Part shown: piece after piece, positions 53,251 to 62,702 of the stretch
Layout of the letters: every line of letters begins with the position of its first letter
Numbering within the stretch: position 1 is the stretch's first letter
Assembly: GCF_918698095.1 (NCBI RefSeq)
Contig: NZ_CAKKLY010000003.1
Span: forward strand, 87,193 to 151,192
Length of the DNA stretch: 64,000 nucleotides
Reading direction: 5' to 3'
Origin: Arthrobacter sp. Bi83
Lineage (GTDB): Bacteria; Actinomycetota; Actinomycetes; Actinomycetales; Micrococcaceae
Position numbers and translations under genes: made by a program
The notes under the pieces: generated by a model
Told to the model about the DNA's origin: nothing
Databases searched by the model: none
What the model saw: only the letters and a program-made list of their open reading frames with translations

Positions 53251-53838
53251 TTAACGGCTGCCCCGGAGAACCACGTTTCCTTCGGAGAAGACTTCATTGA
53301 CCTTCTGCCGGAGGTTGGCGCCTTTCCGGCTGGCCACGTCATTGAGTTCCTGTGCGAAGTCCAGAAGATCGGTGCGGAGGCGGACGGCGAGATCGTCCGT
53401 TCCCGAGGCCAGCATCCGCACGGCGAGCAGGCCCGCGTTCCGGGCACCGGCGATGGAGACGGTGGCGACCGGTACGCCCGCCGGCATCTGCACGATGGAC
53501 AGCAGCGAATCCATGCCGTCCAGGGTCTTGAGCGGGACCGGAACCCCGATGACGGGTAGCGGCGTGACCGAGGCGAGCATCCCCGGAAGGTGGGCGGCGC
53601 CGCCGGCTCCTGCAATGATGACGCGAAGACCGCGCTCATGCGCCGTCTGGCCGTACCGGATCATCTCGGTGGGCATGCGGTGGGCCGAGACGACGTCGGC
53701 CTCGAAGGCGATGCCGAACTCCGCAAGGGCGTCGGCGGCGGCCTCCATGACGGGCCAGTCCGAATCCGACCCCATGACGAGGCCGACCAGTGGGGACGGG
53801 CTGTCCGTTCCGGGCGTGGCGGCGGGTTCGGGGCTCAT
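53251..53838 (-). CDS. purE: N5-carboxyaminoimidazole ribonucleotide mutase
   Basis: De novo purine synthesis, N5-CAIR to CAIR; 195 aa. '[20 protein letters not shown]' is the substrate loop, '[16 protein letters not shown]' has the catalytic His, and '[17 protein letters not shown]' completes the site. The ATG overlaps the purK stop by 4 bp, so the two consecutive enzymes are translationally coupled. The N-terminal ~15 residues are a short non-conserved extension. purK-purE next to GtrA matches Rv3275c-Rv3277. Confidence 0.95.
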   Translation of the reverse strand: MSPEPAATPGTDSPSPLVGLVMGSDSDWPVMEAAADALAEFGIAFEADVVSAHRMPTEMIRYGQTAHERGLRVIIAGAGGAAHLPGMLASVTPLPVIGVPVPLKTLDGMDSLLSIVQMPAGVPVATVSIAGARNAGLLAVRMLASGTDDLAVRLRTDLLDFAQELNDVASRKGANLRQKVNEVFSEGNVVLRGSR

Positions 53839-55031
53839 GCGTTCTCCTCGGTGTTGCCTGGTCCCGCGTCGGCAGGCAGCCTGCCGTCACGGATGATGTT
53901 TGCCACGGTGGTGGCCCGTTGCCTCAGGGACTGCACATCCGCCACGGAGGCGCCCACGAGATTGACGTGGCCGATTTTCCGGCCTGGCCGCACCGATTTC
54001 CCGTAGCAGTGGACTTTCGCGGCGGGTTCCGCGGCCAGCGCTACTGGATAGGCGGAAAACAGGTCCTGGTTCTCGCCGCCCAGGAAGTTCTTCATCACCA
54101 CGACCGTGCCGAGCATGTCGGTGGCTCCCAGCGGCAGGTTCAGGACTGCGCGGAGGTGCTGCTCAAACTGGCTCGTGACGGAGCCGTCCTGCGTCCAGTG
54201 GCCGGTGTTGTGCGGGCGCATGGCAAGTTCGTTGATGAGGAACCCGGCCCCGGACCCCGGTGTTTCGAAGAGCTCCACGGCCATGACGCCGGTGACGCCC
54301 AGTTCATTGGCGATCCGCAAGGCCGCATCTTCGGCGGCCGCGGCGACCTCGAGGGGGATGCCCTGCGCCGGAGCGATCACTTCGTCGCACACGCCGTCAA
54401 CCTGGATGGTGTGGACCACGGGCCAGGCCCGGGATGCGCCGTCCGGCGTGCGCGCCACAAGCGCAGAGAGCTCACGGCTGAACTCCACCTTGGCTTCCGC
54501 CAGCAGAGGGCTCATGGCCTCGAACCAGTCGGCGCTGTCCGCAGCCTCTTGGGGCGATCCGACGATCCGCACGCCCTTGCCGTCATAGCCGCCCCGGGGC
54601 GTCTTGAGCACCACGGGCCACCCGGTCTCGTCGCCGAAGCGGACCAGGGCGTCCACGTTGTCCACGGACGCCCATGCCGGGTTCGGCAGTTCGAGGCGGT
54701 CGATGGCGCCGCGCATCACAAGCTTGTCCTGGGCATTGATCAGTGCGTCCGGGCCGGGCTGGACGTTCACTCCCGCCGCAATGAGGGCGTGCAGGTGGTC
54801 AGCCGGCACGTGCTCGTGGTCGAAGGTCATGACGTCAAGGCCCTCGGAGAACTCCAGCAGGGCAGCCAGATCCTTGTAGTCGCCGACGGGCGCGTTGGGC
54901 ACGGCCGATACTGCGGAGACGTCTTCACCTTCGGCGAGGACGCGGAGTTCGAAGCCTAATGCTGTGGCGGCGGGGGCCATCATGCGCGCAAGCTGGCCGC
55001 CGCCAACCACGCCGATTACTGGAAAAGTCAC
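53835..55031 (-). CDS. purK: N5-carboxyaminoimidazole ribonucleotide synthase
   Basis: An ATP-grasp enzyme of 398 aa that carboxylates AIR with bicarbonate to N5-CAIR. '[20 protein letters not shown]' is the N-terminal glycine-rich motif. '[19 protein letters not shown]' is the ATP-grasp loop, '[20 protein letters not shown]' and '[17 protein letters not shown]' hold the metal and substrate residues. TAGGCT lies 7 nt before GTG 55031, so the transcript is likely leaderless. It is operonic with purE and divergent from gtrA. Confidence 0.96.
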   Translation of the reverse strand: MTFPVIGVVGGGQLARMMAPAATALGFELRVLAEGEDVSAVSAVPNAPVGDYKDLAALLEFSEGLDVMTFDHEHVPADHLHALIAAGVNVQPGPDALINAQDKLVMRGAIDRLELPNPAWASVDNVDALVRFGDETGWPVVLKTPRGGYDGKGVRIVGSPQEAADSADWFEAMSPLLAEAKVEFSRELSALVARTPDGASRAWPVVHTIQVDGVCDEVIAPAQGIPLEVAAAAEDAALRIANELGVTGVMAVELFETPGSGAGFLINELAMRPHNTGHWTQDGSVTSQFEQHLRAVLNLPLGATDMLGTVVVMKNFLGGENQDLFSAYPVALAAEPAAKVHCYGKSVRPGRKIGHVNLVGASVADVQSLRQRATTVANIIRDGRLPADAGPGNTEENA

Positions 55032-55227
55032 AAGTCTCAGCCTACAGAAAAGGAACGGGGTTACCGGCTTTCATGGCAGTGAAGCCCGGGAAAGTCCCGA
55101 AATTCTACGGCGGGACAGGGCAAGGGGGAGCCGCTGGCTGCAGCCTGGTTGGGGCCGCTCCCAGCAATCCGGGCTAAAATGGGACTTTGGCCCATCGGCC
55201 CCACTATTCATACGGCCACGGAGGGTC

Positions 55228-55794
55228 ATGATTAACACACTTGCAGAGCGCATCCGGGGACTAGCCTCGCTTTTCTGGCGCGAGGTGGCGAAATTCGGTG
55301 CCGTCGGCGGTGTGGCGTTCGTCATTGACAACGGCCTGACCTTCTACCTGATGCACGGTCCCATGACGGACAGCGAGGCCAAAGCCCGGTTCGTGGGTGC
55401 CACCGTTGCCACAATCTTTTCCTGGATTGCCAACCGCCTGTGGACTTTCCGCCACCGCCGCCAGGCCAATGTCCTCCGGGAATTCCTGATGTTCATCCTC
55501 ATTAACGGCATCGGCATCGGCATCTCCACCGGCTTTACTGCCTTGGCCAAGTATTCGATGGGTGTCACCGACAAGAACATGCTGTTCGCGGCCGGTGTGG
55601 TCGGAATCCTGGTGGCAACAGTGGTCCGGTTCTTCGCCTACAGGTTCCTTGTGTTCAACCAGGAGCTGGACCAGGAGCCGGAGTTCTCGCACGACCACGA
55701 GCTCATCGAAGGCCACCACCATGCCAACCATCCGGCTGCGGGGCAGCCCGAGCCGGCGGCAGAGGATCCGGAAGTCTCCGCCCGGCAGGATTAA
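55228..55794 (+). CDS. GtrA family membrane protein
   Basis: A 188-aa protein of the GtrA/flippase-like family with four membrane helices. 'FGAVGGVAFVIDNGLTFYLM' is helix 1, 'GATVATIFSWIANRLWTFRH' has the conserved N-R-x-W-T-F motif, and two more helices follow. The His/Glu-rich hydrophilic tail (HDHELIEGHHHANH) is unusual and could bind metal (inference). GtrA proteins aid transfer of lipid-linked sugars across the membrane; in mycobacteria Rv3789 interacts with arabinan assembly. ATG 55228 follows GGAGGG. Confidence 0.9.
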   Translation: MINTLAERIRGLASLFWREVAKFGAVGGVAFVIDNGLTFYLMHGPMTDSEAKARFVGATVATIFSWIANRLWTFRHRRQANVLREFLMFILINGIGIGISTGFTALAKYSMGVTDKNMLFAAGVVGILVATVVRFFAYRFLVFNQELDQEPEFSHDHELIEGHHHANHPAAGQPEPAAEDPEVSARQD

Positions 55795-55842
55795 GCAGCG
55801 GGGGATTAGACGGCGCCGGACCAGACGGCCGGCGCTTTTCCC

Positions 55843-56541
55843 TCAGTCCCCGTGGACCCGTTCCGCGGCGAGCAGTTTGTCAGTGAGTTCCACGTCCCCG
55901 TGCACCAGCACCACTGAACCGTCGTTCTTCCATGCACCGAGCGCGTTGGCCAGGGCCGCCTCCAGCCCGTCGCTTGCGCGGACGAGCAGTCTGGTGCCGG
56001 ACTCGTGGCCGGCCGCGAAACTGTCCAGTAGTTCCGCGTGGCGCACGGCCGCCCCGCTCGAGCTCCGGACTGCCGGATGCCCCGGATCGGGGTCGTTGTG
56101 CGCCATGAAGACGTCACCGTGCGACCGGACCTCCGCCGCGTAGTCGATCACACCGGAGGGCAAATCACCGGGCCACCTCATTGCCAGGGCGGGAAGCGGC
56201 ACAGCAACCACGGCGTCGAACCCTTCTCCGGCCTGTGCCGGATCGTCAGTTGCGAGCAGGTCCGCGCCGTTGTCGTCCAGAACGACCTCCATCCCCAGCT
56301 GCCAAGCGGCGAGGGCCCAGATGATGGATTTCCAGTGCGCCGGGAGGTCCAGCCGGAGACGCATGCCGGGTTCGGCGTCGAGGTCGTCCTGCAGCAGGTT
56401 GCTCGTCTTGGCCACCCAGTTATCCAGAACGCGGCCGGAGAGTTCCACGCGTTCCGCGTCCGGGCCGTACCAGGTCAGGCGGGGTGACGTTGAGTGGCCC
56501 GAGCGCAGGGCCGTCATCAGATCAGTGGCCGGGATATTCAT
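55843..56541 (-). CDS. TIGR03089 family protein (truncated adenylation-domain-like)
   Basis: 232 aa; resembles the N-terminal part of AMP-binding acyl-CoA synthetases without the catalytic C-terminus, a family (TIGR03089) restricted to Actinobacteria and usually near LCP and wall genes. 'PRLTWYGPDAERVELSGRVL', 'NWVAKTSNLLQDDLDAEPG' and 'HWKSIIWALAAWQLGMEVVL' are the recognisable blocks. The P-loop and adenylate motifs of real ligases are missing, so activity is doubtful. ATG 56541 is chosen because CAAGAT lies 6 nt upstream; a longer frame to 56622 adds non-family residues. Confidence 0.8.
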   Translation of the reverse strand: MNIPATDLMTALRSGHSTSPRLTWYGPDAERVELSGRVLDNWVAKTSNLLQDDLDAEPGMRLRLDLPAHWKSIIWALAAWQLGMEVVLDDNGADLLATDDPAQAGEGFDAVVAVPLPALAMRWPGDLPSGVIDYAAEVRSHGDVFMAHNDPDPGHPAVRSSSGAAVRHAELLDSFAAGHESGTRLLVRASDGLEAALANALGAWKNDGSVVLVHGDVELTDKLLAAERVHGD

Positions 56542-56951
56542 GGCTTCATCTTGCCACGCACGTCGCCCGTGTCCACCGGGTGCCCGGTGCTTTCCGGGCA
56601 CCACCGAAGACGTCAGGTTCAAGGCGATCTATGATCTGCGACACATAAGACTTTCTAACGTCATTTGCGTTAACCCGTATTCATCTCCCGTTTTCCGCGG
56701 AATTGCGCAGATTTTATGCCAGGTAGTAAGCTTGCTGTCAAATTTCAGGCGTGTCGGCCATGGACTGCGGAAAAAATTCCCGGGCGTGGCGCGGCACCTG
56801 ATCGGGTCCGGAGTTGATTATTATTCCTCGCGGCTTGACTCCCCTTAGTTACACGCGTGTAATTAGTTATCGAAAGCCACCGCGAAGTCTCGGGCACACA
56901 AACCTAGTGCCCTGAGTGTCCGGCAGGCTGCACAATTCAGGAGGGGACGCC
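56542..56951. other. 410-bp divergent regulatory region upstream of whiB
   Basis: Non-coding and distinctly A+T-richer between 56630 and 56880. It contains the whiB promoter/palindrome at 56835-56863. The leader of about 80 nt ends in AGGAGGGG before ATG 56952. No gene is seen. Confidence 0.7.
56835..56863 (+). promoter_or_regulatory. whiB promoter with embedded palindrome TTACACG/CGTGTAA
   Basis: TTGACT (56835-56840), a 17-bp spacer and TGTAAT (56858-56863) form the best sigma-70-type promoter in the window. A perfect 14-bp palindrome TTACACGCGTGTAA (56849-56862) covers the spacer and -10, ideal for repression. Its half-sites resemble those of BldD, but the centre is 2 nt instead of 1. Confidence 0.65.
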
Positions 56952-57494
56952 ATGGGGCAAGAGCGTATCCATGAAGATGCCGTTGTGGCCGGCCAGGCCA
57001 CGGCAAAATACCGTTCACGCGGCGTGCCAAGCGATTGGTACGTAGATCCGGCTGATCCGGACGCCGCCGAGCGGTATAACCTGGACACCGCCTCGTCCCT
57101 GCAGGACCAGGCCACCGCCTTCCTTGCGGCGCACGAGGCGCTGCTGGGTGGAAGCCCGGAGCAGGATGAGGATCTCAACGATCCGCCCATGGAGCTCCGG
57201 AACCCCGGCGCCGGCACGCTCGCACAGCCCGTGTGGATCGGTCTGCCCCTTCAGCAGGACTTCGACGACGAAGGCGAGCTCGGCTGGCAGACGGATGCGC
57301 TGTGCGCGCAGACTGATCCTGAAGCGTTTTTTCCGGAGAAGGGCGGCTCCACGAGGGACGCGAAGAAGGTTTGCGGCGCCTGCAACGTGCGGTCGCAGTG
57401 CCTTGAATACGCTTTGGCGAATGATGAGCGTTTCGGTATTTGGGGAGGCCTCTCCGAGCGTGAGCGCCGTCGGCTGAGGAAGCGGGCAGTCTAA
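56952..57494 (+). CDS. whiB: WhiB-family iron-sulfur transcription factor (WhiB2/WhmD type)
   Basis: 180 aa. Four cluster-binding Cys are in 'WQTDALCAQTDPEAFFPEKG' (first), 'VCGACNVRSQC' (other three). The turn 'RFGIWGGLSERERRRLRKRA' follows, the DNA/sigma-binding end. These are very close to Streptomyces WhiB and mycobacterial WhiB2, regulators of septation. An N-terminal extension of ~105 residues is longer than usual and mostly acidic/polar. ATG 56952 has AGGAGG at good spacing. It lies next to the GT2 gene, as in the Rv3260c region. Confidence 0.92.
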   Translation: MGQERIHEDAVVAGQATAKYRSRGVPSDWYVDPADPDAAERYNLDTASSLQDQATAFLAAHEALLGGSPEQDEDLNDPPMELRNPGAGTLAQPVWIGLPLQQDFDDEGELGWQTDALCAQTDPEAFFPEKGGSTRDAKKVCGACNVRSQCLEYALANDERFGIWGGLSERERRRLRKRAV

Positions 57495-57523
57495 TTCTTC
57501 AGGAAGTACACGTCACTGCCGTT

Positions 57524-60500
57524 GTGGTTGCCCACAACGGCAGTGCCTATCTCCCCAGGACCCTGGCGGCACTGGCAGGTCAGACCCGGCCGGCAGATCT
57601 GGCCATCGGCGTTGATACCGGTTCGCAGGACAATTCGGCTGCCCTCCTTGAACGGGCGCTCGGCGCCCCCAACGTCACCGGCATCAGTGCGGGCAAGACG
57701 GGAATGGGCGTCGCCGTCACGGCCGGGCTGGCCGCCCTGGCGCCGTGGAACGCGGAAGCCCCGGATGCGGCCTCAGAATGGATCTGGCTGCTGCACGACG
57801 ACGCCGCACCCGCCCCCGAGGCGCTGGCCGAGCTGCTCCACGCCGTGGAGCGTGCGCCGTCAGTCACCGTGGCCGGCTGTAAGCAGCTGGACTGGGACGC
57901 AAAACGCAGGCTGATCGACGTCGGCCTTTCCACGAGCCGTTGGGCCGAACGCCTCACCCTGATCGAGGCCGATGAGCTCGACCAGGGCCAATACGACGGC
58001 CGTTCTGACACTTTCGCCGTCAACTCTGCCGGCATGCTGGTCCGGCGCGACGTCTGGGAGCTCCTGAAGGGGTTTGATCCCGCCCTGCCCGGTACCGGCG
58101 ACGACGTCGACTTCTGCTGGCGTAACCGCCTTGCCGGTCACCGGGTGGTAGTGGTTCCGAGCGCGAAAATGTTCCACGTGTCGCACCGCCCCCACGCTCT
58201 GGGCAATGCCTCGGCTGCGCGCCGGGCGCAGGTTCATCTCCGGCTCAAGCACGCCCCGCTGTGGCTGGTTCCCGTGCATGCGGTGGCCGCACTCCTCGGC
58301 AGCATCTTCAAACTGGTCTTCAGTATCGCGGTCAAGGACCCAGGGCACGGTTTCTCCCAGCTCGTGGCCACGGCCGCCGCGCTGGGCCGTCCGGCAGCTG
58401 TTTTCCGCGGCCGCCGGAATGCCGCACGCACGCGCCGTGTCCCGCGGTCTCTGGTGAACAAACTGCAGACGGAACGGCGCGAGGTGTGGAGCCACCGGCG
58501 CTCCCTCATGGAGGCGTTTGGCGCTGACGACGCACAGGCTGAGGGAAACGTAGCCGATTCGCTGGCGGAGCAGCCCACCGGCGACTCGACCGACGACTTC
58601 GCCGCACTCTCCACCAACGAACGGGGCTGGATAGGCAACGGGGCCCTCGCCGCCGTCATCCTCGCCAGCGCCGCGTCCTTTGCAGGTTTGGCAGGGCTCT
58701 TCCGGGCCGACGCCGTGGCCGGCGGCGCCCTGCTGCCGGTTTCATCCCGGCTCGAAGACATCTGGCACCGGGCATCCGGCTGGTGGATCGGGCTGGGGGC
58801 CGGGCTGCCCGGCCACGGCGACCCGTTCGGCTACGTCCTCTGGGTTTTGGGCGTGCTGGGCGGCGGCAACGCCAACGGCGCCATCGTCTGGCTGCTCCTG
58901 CTGGCCATGCCACTGTCCGGGCTCACTGCCTGGTTCGCCGCCGGCGCCCTGACCTCACTCCGCAGGTTCCGGCTGGCGGCCGCCTTGGTATGGGCAGGCG
59001 CCCCGGCCCTACAGATTGCACTGAACCAGGGGCGCATCGGGGCCCTCCTCGCTCACCTCATGCTGCCGCTGCTTGTCCTCGCGCTGCTGCGAGCCACGGG
59101 GACGGCCCTTGGACGCGGCCGCTTTTCCCTGCCCGCCCCAACCGACCGGCGTTTCATGGAGAAGCCTCCGCTGAAGCCGGGCATCAACGGGACGCCGTCG
59201 TGGACGGCGGCGGCAGCGGCCGGACTTTCCCTGGCGGTAGTTACCGCTGCGGCGCCGTCCCTGCTGGTGCCGGCCGTCGTCGTCATTGTCCTTGCGGGCT
59301 TCCTGCTGCGGGGGAGGGGTCGTACCCTGTGGTGGGCTCTCCTGCCCAGCGCCGCGCTCTTCATACCCTTTGCCCTGTCCACGCTGGACCGTCCCCGCGC
59401 CCTCCTTGCGGATCCCGGACTTCCGCTGGGCTTCGATGCTGCTCCGCTCTGGCAGCAGGTTCTTGGCCAGCCGCTGAGCTTTGAGGCAGCGGACGGGCTG
59501 TCAGGGCTTGGACTTTTCGCGGATGGCCCCGTGCCGTGGGCCCTGTTGCTCGCCCTCCTGGTCGGGGCTCCCGTGCTGGCGCTGGCCGTGGCCGCACTGG
59601 TTATTCCGTCCCGGCGCACCCGCGTTGCCCGCGCCCTGTGGGTGGCTGCCCTGATCGTGCTGGCGGGCGGCTGGCTGTCCGCCCACGTGGCCACGGGCGC
59701 CACCGCGGAGGCACTCGTGGCGCCGTTCCCCGGTCCGGCGGTCTCGGCCGCCATGTTCGCCTTCCTGGGCGCTGCGCTCATCGGCGGGGAAGGGCTCTTC
59801 TCCGTCTCTGCGCATTCCAGTCCAGCCGCGGGCTTCACGGCCGGCCAGGCTGCTCAAGGCCGCGGAAGACGCGCAGTCCTGGCGCGTTCCGCAACCGCAC
59901 TGGCCATGGTTCTCCTGCTGGCCGGACCGCTGGCCGGACTCGCCGCGTGGACAGCCCAGAACGTGCTCCAGCCTGCGGCCACGGCCACGGCCGCGGGCGT
60001 GGCGGAGACGCCCGGCCTGGGAACTCCCCGGAGGGTGGATGCTGCCGATCCGCGGACGCTGCCGGCCACGGCGATTGACCGGGGCGAGGGGCCGGAGCAG
60101 ACACGTACATTGCTGATCAGCATCGGCGAGGACGAAAGCTACGACGCCTCGCTCATGCGGGGCGGAGGCACCACCCTCGATGGCCTGTCCGCCATCGCGT
60201 CGGCCCGCAACATCCGGGGCAACCCGGGCGAAGAATCGGTCCGCGATGATGACGAGGTGACCGCCGCGCTGCGCACCACCGTGGCCACAGTGGTTGCCGG
60301 CCACGGAGTGGATCCGCGGCCCGAACTCGAACAACTCGGTGTGGGATTCGTGGTCCTGCGGTCTGCCGACACCGCAGCCCAGCTGACAGCGAGCCGCATG
60401 GACGCCGTTCCCGGCCTCGTGGCTGTGGGCCCGACGGACTCCGGCTGGCTGTGGCGGGTAAGTCCGCTGAACCAGGCCGTCCTGCAGCCAGCCGACGTTG

Positions 60501-60889
60501 CACACCGCGTGCGCGTCGTTGACGGCAAGGGCGCCACCACCAACCTTCTTCCGTCCGGGCTGACCGGCGTGGACACGGCCGTGCCGAAGGGGCCGGAAGG
60601 CAGGCTGCTGGTCCTCGCCGAACGCGCGGATCCCGGCTGGACCGCCTGGCTCGACGGGCGGAAACTGACCTCCACAACATCCGGCTGGTCGCAGGCCTTT
60701 ACGCTGCCCCCGCAAGCCGGTCACGTGACGGTCCGCTACGACAACCCCTGGGCGCTCTGGGCGGGTATCATCCAGGCCGGGGTGATCGGCCTGACCGTCC
60801 TGCTGGCGCTGCCCATGCCGGCCCGGCGCCCCCACACCGGCCTGTCCAGGGACGAAGGCTCCCTGCGTAAGGAAAACCAGAATGCTTAA
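57524..60889 (+). CDS. Giant membrane-bound family 2 glycosyltransferase
   Basis: 1121 aa. Residues 1 to ~245 form a GT-A domain: 'VAHNGSAYLPRTLAAL', 'WIWLLHDDAAPAPEALAELL' (Asp-rich metal site), 'NSAGMLVRRDVWELLKGFDP' and 'GDDVDFCWRNRLAGHRVVVV'. It then has about 14 membrane helices with soluble external loops, ending in a beta-rich region. It likely adds sugars to a polyprenyl-linked wall glycan. GTG 57524 is the first standard start, but it cuts the first strand: the in-frame upstream codons read HVTAVV, better matching the family. AGGAAG lies at 57501-57506. The end overlaps the next gene by 8 bp. Confidence 0.9.
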   Translation: MVAHNGSAYLPRTLAALAGQTRPADLAIGVDTGSQDNSAALLERALGAPNVTGISAGKTGMGVAVTAGLAALAPWNAEAPDAASEWIWLLHDDAAPAPEALAELLHAVERAPSVTVAGCKQLDWDAKRRLIDVGLSTSRWAERLTLIEADELDQGQYDGRSDTFAVNSAGMLVRRDVWELLKGFDPALPGTGDDVDFCWRNRLAGHRVVVVPSAKMFHVSHRPHALGNASAARRAQVHLRLKHAPLWLVPVHAVAALLGSIFKLVFSIAVKDPGHGFSQLVATAAALGRPAAVFRGRRNAARTRRVPRSLVNKLQTERREVWSHRRSLMEAFGADDAQAEGNVADSLAEQPTGDSTDDFAALSTNERGWIGNGALAAVILASAASFAGLAGLFRADAVAGGALLPVSSRLEDIWHRASGWWIGLGAGLPGHGDPFGYVLWVLGVLGGGNANGAIVWLLLLAMPLSGLTAWFAAGALTSLRRFRLAAALVWAGAPALQIALNQGRIGALLAHLMLPLLVLALLRATGTALGRGRFSLPAPTDRRFMEKPPLKPGINGTPSWTAAAAAGLSLAVVTAAAPSLLVPAVVVIVLAGFLLRGRGRTLWWALLPSAALFIPFALSTLDRPRALLADPGLPLGFDAAPLWQQVLGQPLSFEAADGLSGLGLFADGPVPWALLLALLVGAPVLALAVAALVIPSRRTRVARALWVAALIVLAGGWLSAHVATGATAEALVAPFPGPAVSAAMFAFLGAALIGGEGLFSVSAHSSPAAGFTAGQAAQGRGRRAVLARSATALAMVLLLAGPLAGLAAWTAQNVLQPAATATAAGVAETPGLGTPRRVDAADPRTLPATAIDRGEGPEQTRTLLISIGEDESYDASLMRGGGTTLDGLSAIASARNIRGNPGEESVRDDDEVTAALRTTVATVVAGHGVDPRPELEQLGVGFVVLRSADTAAQLTASRMDAVPGLVAVGPTDSGWLWRVSPLNQAVLQPADVAHRVRVVDGKGATTNLLPSGLTGVDTAVPKGPEGRLLVLAERADPGWTAWLDGRKLTSTTSGWSQAFTLPPQAGHVTVRYDNPWALWAGIIQAGVIGLTVLLALPMPARRPHTGLSRDEGSLRKENQNA

Positions 60890-62663
60890 CACAGAGAACG
60901 ACGGCGGCACACCGGCAGCGCCGGCACCTGCACCTGAGTTCACAGAAGGTTCCGTAGCCCGAACCGGGGAGAGGCCCGCGCCGGCGAAAAAGGGCGAACC
61001 CAAACCGGCGAAGGGCGGGCCCCAGCAAGCGAAAAAGGGCGGGCCCAAACAAGCGAAAAAGGGCGGTCCCAAACAAGCGAAAAAGGGCGGCCGGCCCGCC
61101 CGCCGGGGAATGGTGGCCGGCTTGCTGTCGGCGGCAGCGATTGTTGCGGCCGGGGGCGGCATGGTGGCGGCAGCCTCGCTTGCGCCGCAGCCTGCAGGCA
61201 ACCGGCAGCTGGAAGTTCCACTGGCGTCCGTTCCGGCCGGAAGCAGCCAGGACGTTTGCCCCGGCCCGGCGAAGCTGCTCGAGGGGACGCCTGTGGGTAC
61301 CGACCCGCAGTTCAGGCCCGAGTCCGCTACGGCAAGGAGCAGTGTATCCGCGGCGGTTGTCGGTGCGGCGGGGGCACTGCTCCCGGGCAGCAGACTGTCG
61401 GCACTGGATGGCTCCGAGCTGGTGCGGATCGCGAAAGACCCCGGCTCCGCAACGGCTCCCGCCGGAGCCTCGGCGCAGCTTGCCGGAACCATCGCCCAGC
61501 GGAGCGTGAAGGACGTCAGTGTCCTGAGCGCCGACGCCCTGGGCAACCGGCAGGCAGCTGCCGCCGGAGTGATGAGCTACTCGGCAACGGACGGCGATCT
61601 CCAGGGGCTGGCCGCCGCCGCGTGCCAGGCGCCGCTGAATGACCTTTGGCTGGCAGGCGCCAATACGGCGGTGGGTCGCAGCAGCGTCCTCCATCTCACC
61701 AACGCGTCAACGACTCCGGCCACGGTCAGCCTGGAACTCTACGGCAAGGACGGGCAGATCAAGGCTCCCGGCAGCCGCGGGCTCCTGGTCGCACCGGGAA
61801 CCACGCGGTCCATTGTGCTCGCCGGCCTCGCTCCCGGCCAGGAGCGGCTGAGCATCCACGCCCGCAGCACCGGCGGCCCCGTGAGCGCCTTCATCCAGCA
61901 GAGTGTGTTGCGGGGGCTGACGCCTGGCGGGGTCGATTTCATAGCTCCGGGTGCGGCACCCTCATCCCTCCAGGTCATGACGGGAATCGACATCCAGGAT
62001 CCTGGCGGACTGGAATCGCTCACGAAGTCCCGTGGCTTCGGCGACGCCGCACCGTCCCTGCAGATCACGGTGCCGGGACCCGTGGACGCCGTGGTTGAAG
62101 TCAAGCTCTTCGGCCGCGGCGGACAGAAAGCGCTGCCTGGCGGCGGAGTTGTCACCGCCAAGGCAGGCACCGTGACTGAGGTCCCGCTGGCCGGCGTTCC
62201 GGCGGGGCAGTACACGGTCTCCGCGAGTTCGGATGTGGCCATCGCGGCCGCGGCGCGCGTCAGCCGCGGGCTGAAGACCGCCCAGACGTTGGATTTCGCG
62301 TGGGCTCCGTCAACCGGCAGGCTCGGCAGTCAGCACATAGTCCCGGTTCCCGGTGGCGGCGAGCGGTTCCTGGTCTTCGGTGCGCTGGAAGACCGCGCCA
62401 CCATCTCCTACACACCCATTACGGCCGACGGTAAAGTCCGTCCGGCGGCTACCGCGGATATCGCCGGCGGAACCACCACGTCCCTGACGGTGCCGGACCG
62501 GATTGGGAAGTCGCCGGTCGTCGCCTACGTGGTTTCGGCAGCCGGCGGTGCAGCCTACGGCACCGTGCTCCTCGAACAGGAAGACAGGAACGACGTCGCC
62601 ACTGTCGCCATAACGCCAGGTGCAGAGGGCCAGGAAAAGGTGCCGGTCAAGCTGGGATACTAG
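60882..62663 (+). CDS. DUF5719 family membrane-anchored secreted protein
   Basis: 593 aa. Residues ~1-75 are a cytoplasmic Lys/Pro/Gly-rich tail with three 8-residue repeats (GGPKQAKK type) at 47-70. One membrane helix follows (MVAGLLSAAAIVAAGGGMVA), then a ~490-residue external domain of repeated beta-sandwich-like segments ('SSVLHLTNASTTPATVSLEL', 'SFQ-like' loops, 'DAVVEVKLFGRGGQKALPG'). This fits the actinobacterial DUF5719 family, usually encoded next to the GT2 of the WhiB2 locus. Overlap with GT2 suggests they act together, perhaps GT2 assembly or glycan export (inference). Confidence 0.85.
   Translation: MLNTENDGGTPAAPAPAPEFTEGSVARTGERPAPAKKGEPKPAKGGPQQAKKGGPKQAKKGGPKQAKKGGRPARRGMVAGLLSAAAIVAAGGGMVAAASLAPQPAGNRQLEVPLASVPAGSSQDVCPGPAKLLEGTPVGTDPQFRPESATARSSVSAAVVGAAGALLPGSRLSALDGSELVRIAKDPGSATAPAGASAQLAGTIAQRSVKDVSVLSADALGNRQAAAAGVMSYSATDGDLQGLAAAACQAPLNDLWLAGANTAVGRSSVLHLTNASTTPATVSLELYGKDGQIKAPGSRGLLVAPGTTRSIVLAGLAPGQERLSIHARSTGGPVSAFIQQSVLRGLTPGGVDFIAPGAAPSSLQVMTGIDIQDPGGLESLTKSRGFGDAAPSLQITVPGPVDAVVEVKLFGRGGQKALPGGGVVTAKAGTVTEVPLAGVPAGQYTVSASSDVAIAAAARVSRGLKTAQTLDFAWAPSTGRLGSQHIVPVPGGGERFLVFGALEDRATISYTPITADGKVRPAATADIAGGTTTSLTVPDRIGKSPVVAYVVSAAGGAAYGTVLLEQEDRNDVATVAITPGAEGQEKVPVKLGY
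61018..61093. repeat. 24-bp tandem repeat coding for Lys-rich tail
   Basis: AAGCGAAAAAGGGCGG starts at 61027, 61051 and 61075, a 24-bp period that encodes KQAKKGGP three times in the DUF5719 protein. Confidence 0.85.
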
Positions 62664-62702
62664 TCGGAACGGGGCCGGGCCGCGTGCCTGCGCCGTTAAG
62701 GG

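Noticed and set aside
59501..61546. A 681-codon minus-strand open frame opposite the glycosyltransferase
   Set aside because: Also a shadow: Ala/Pro/Ser-rich translation crossing two clear plus-strand genes.
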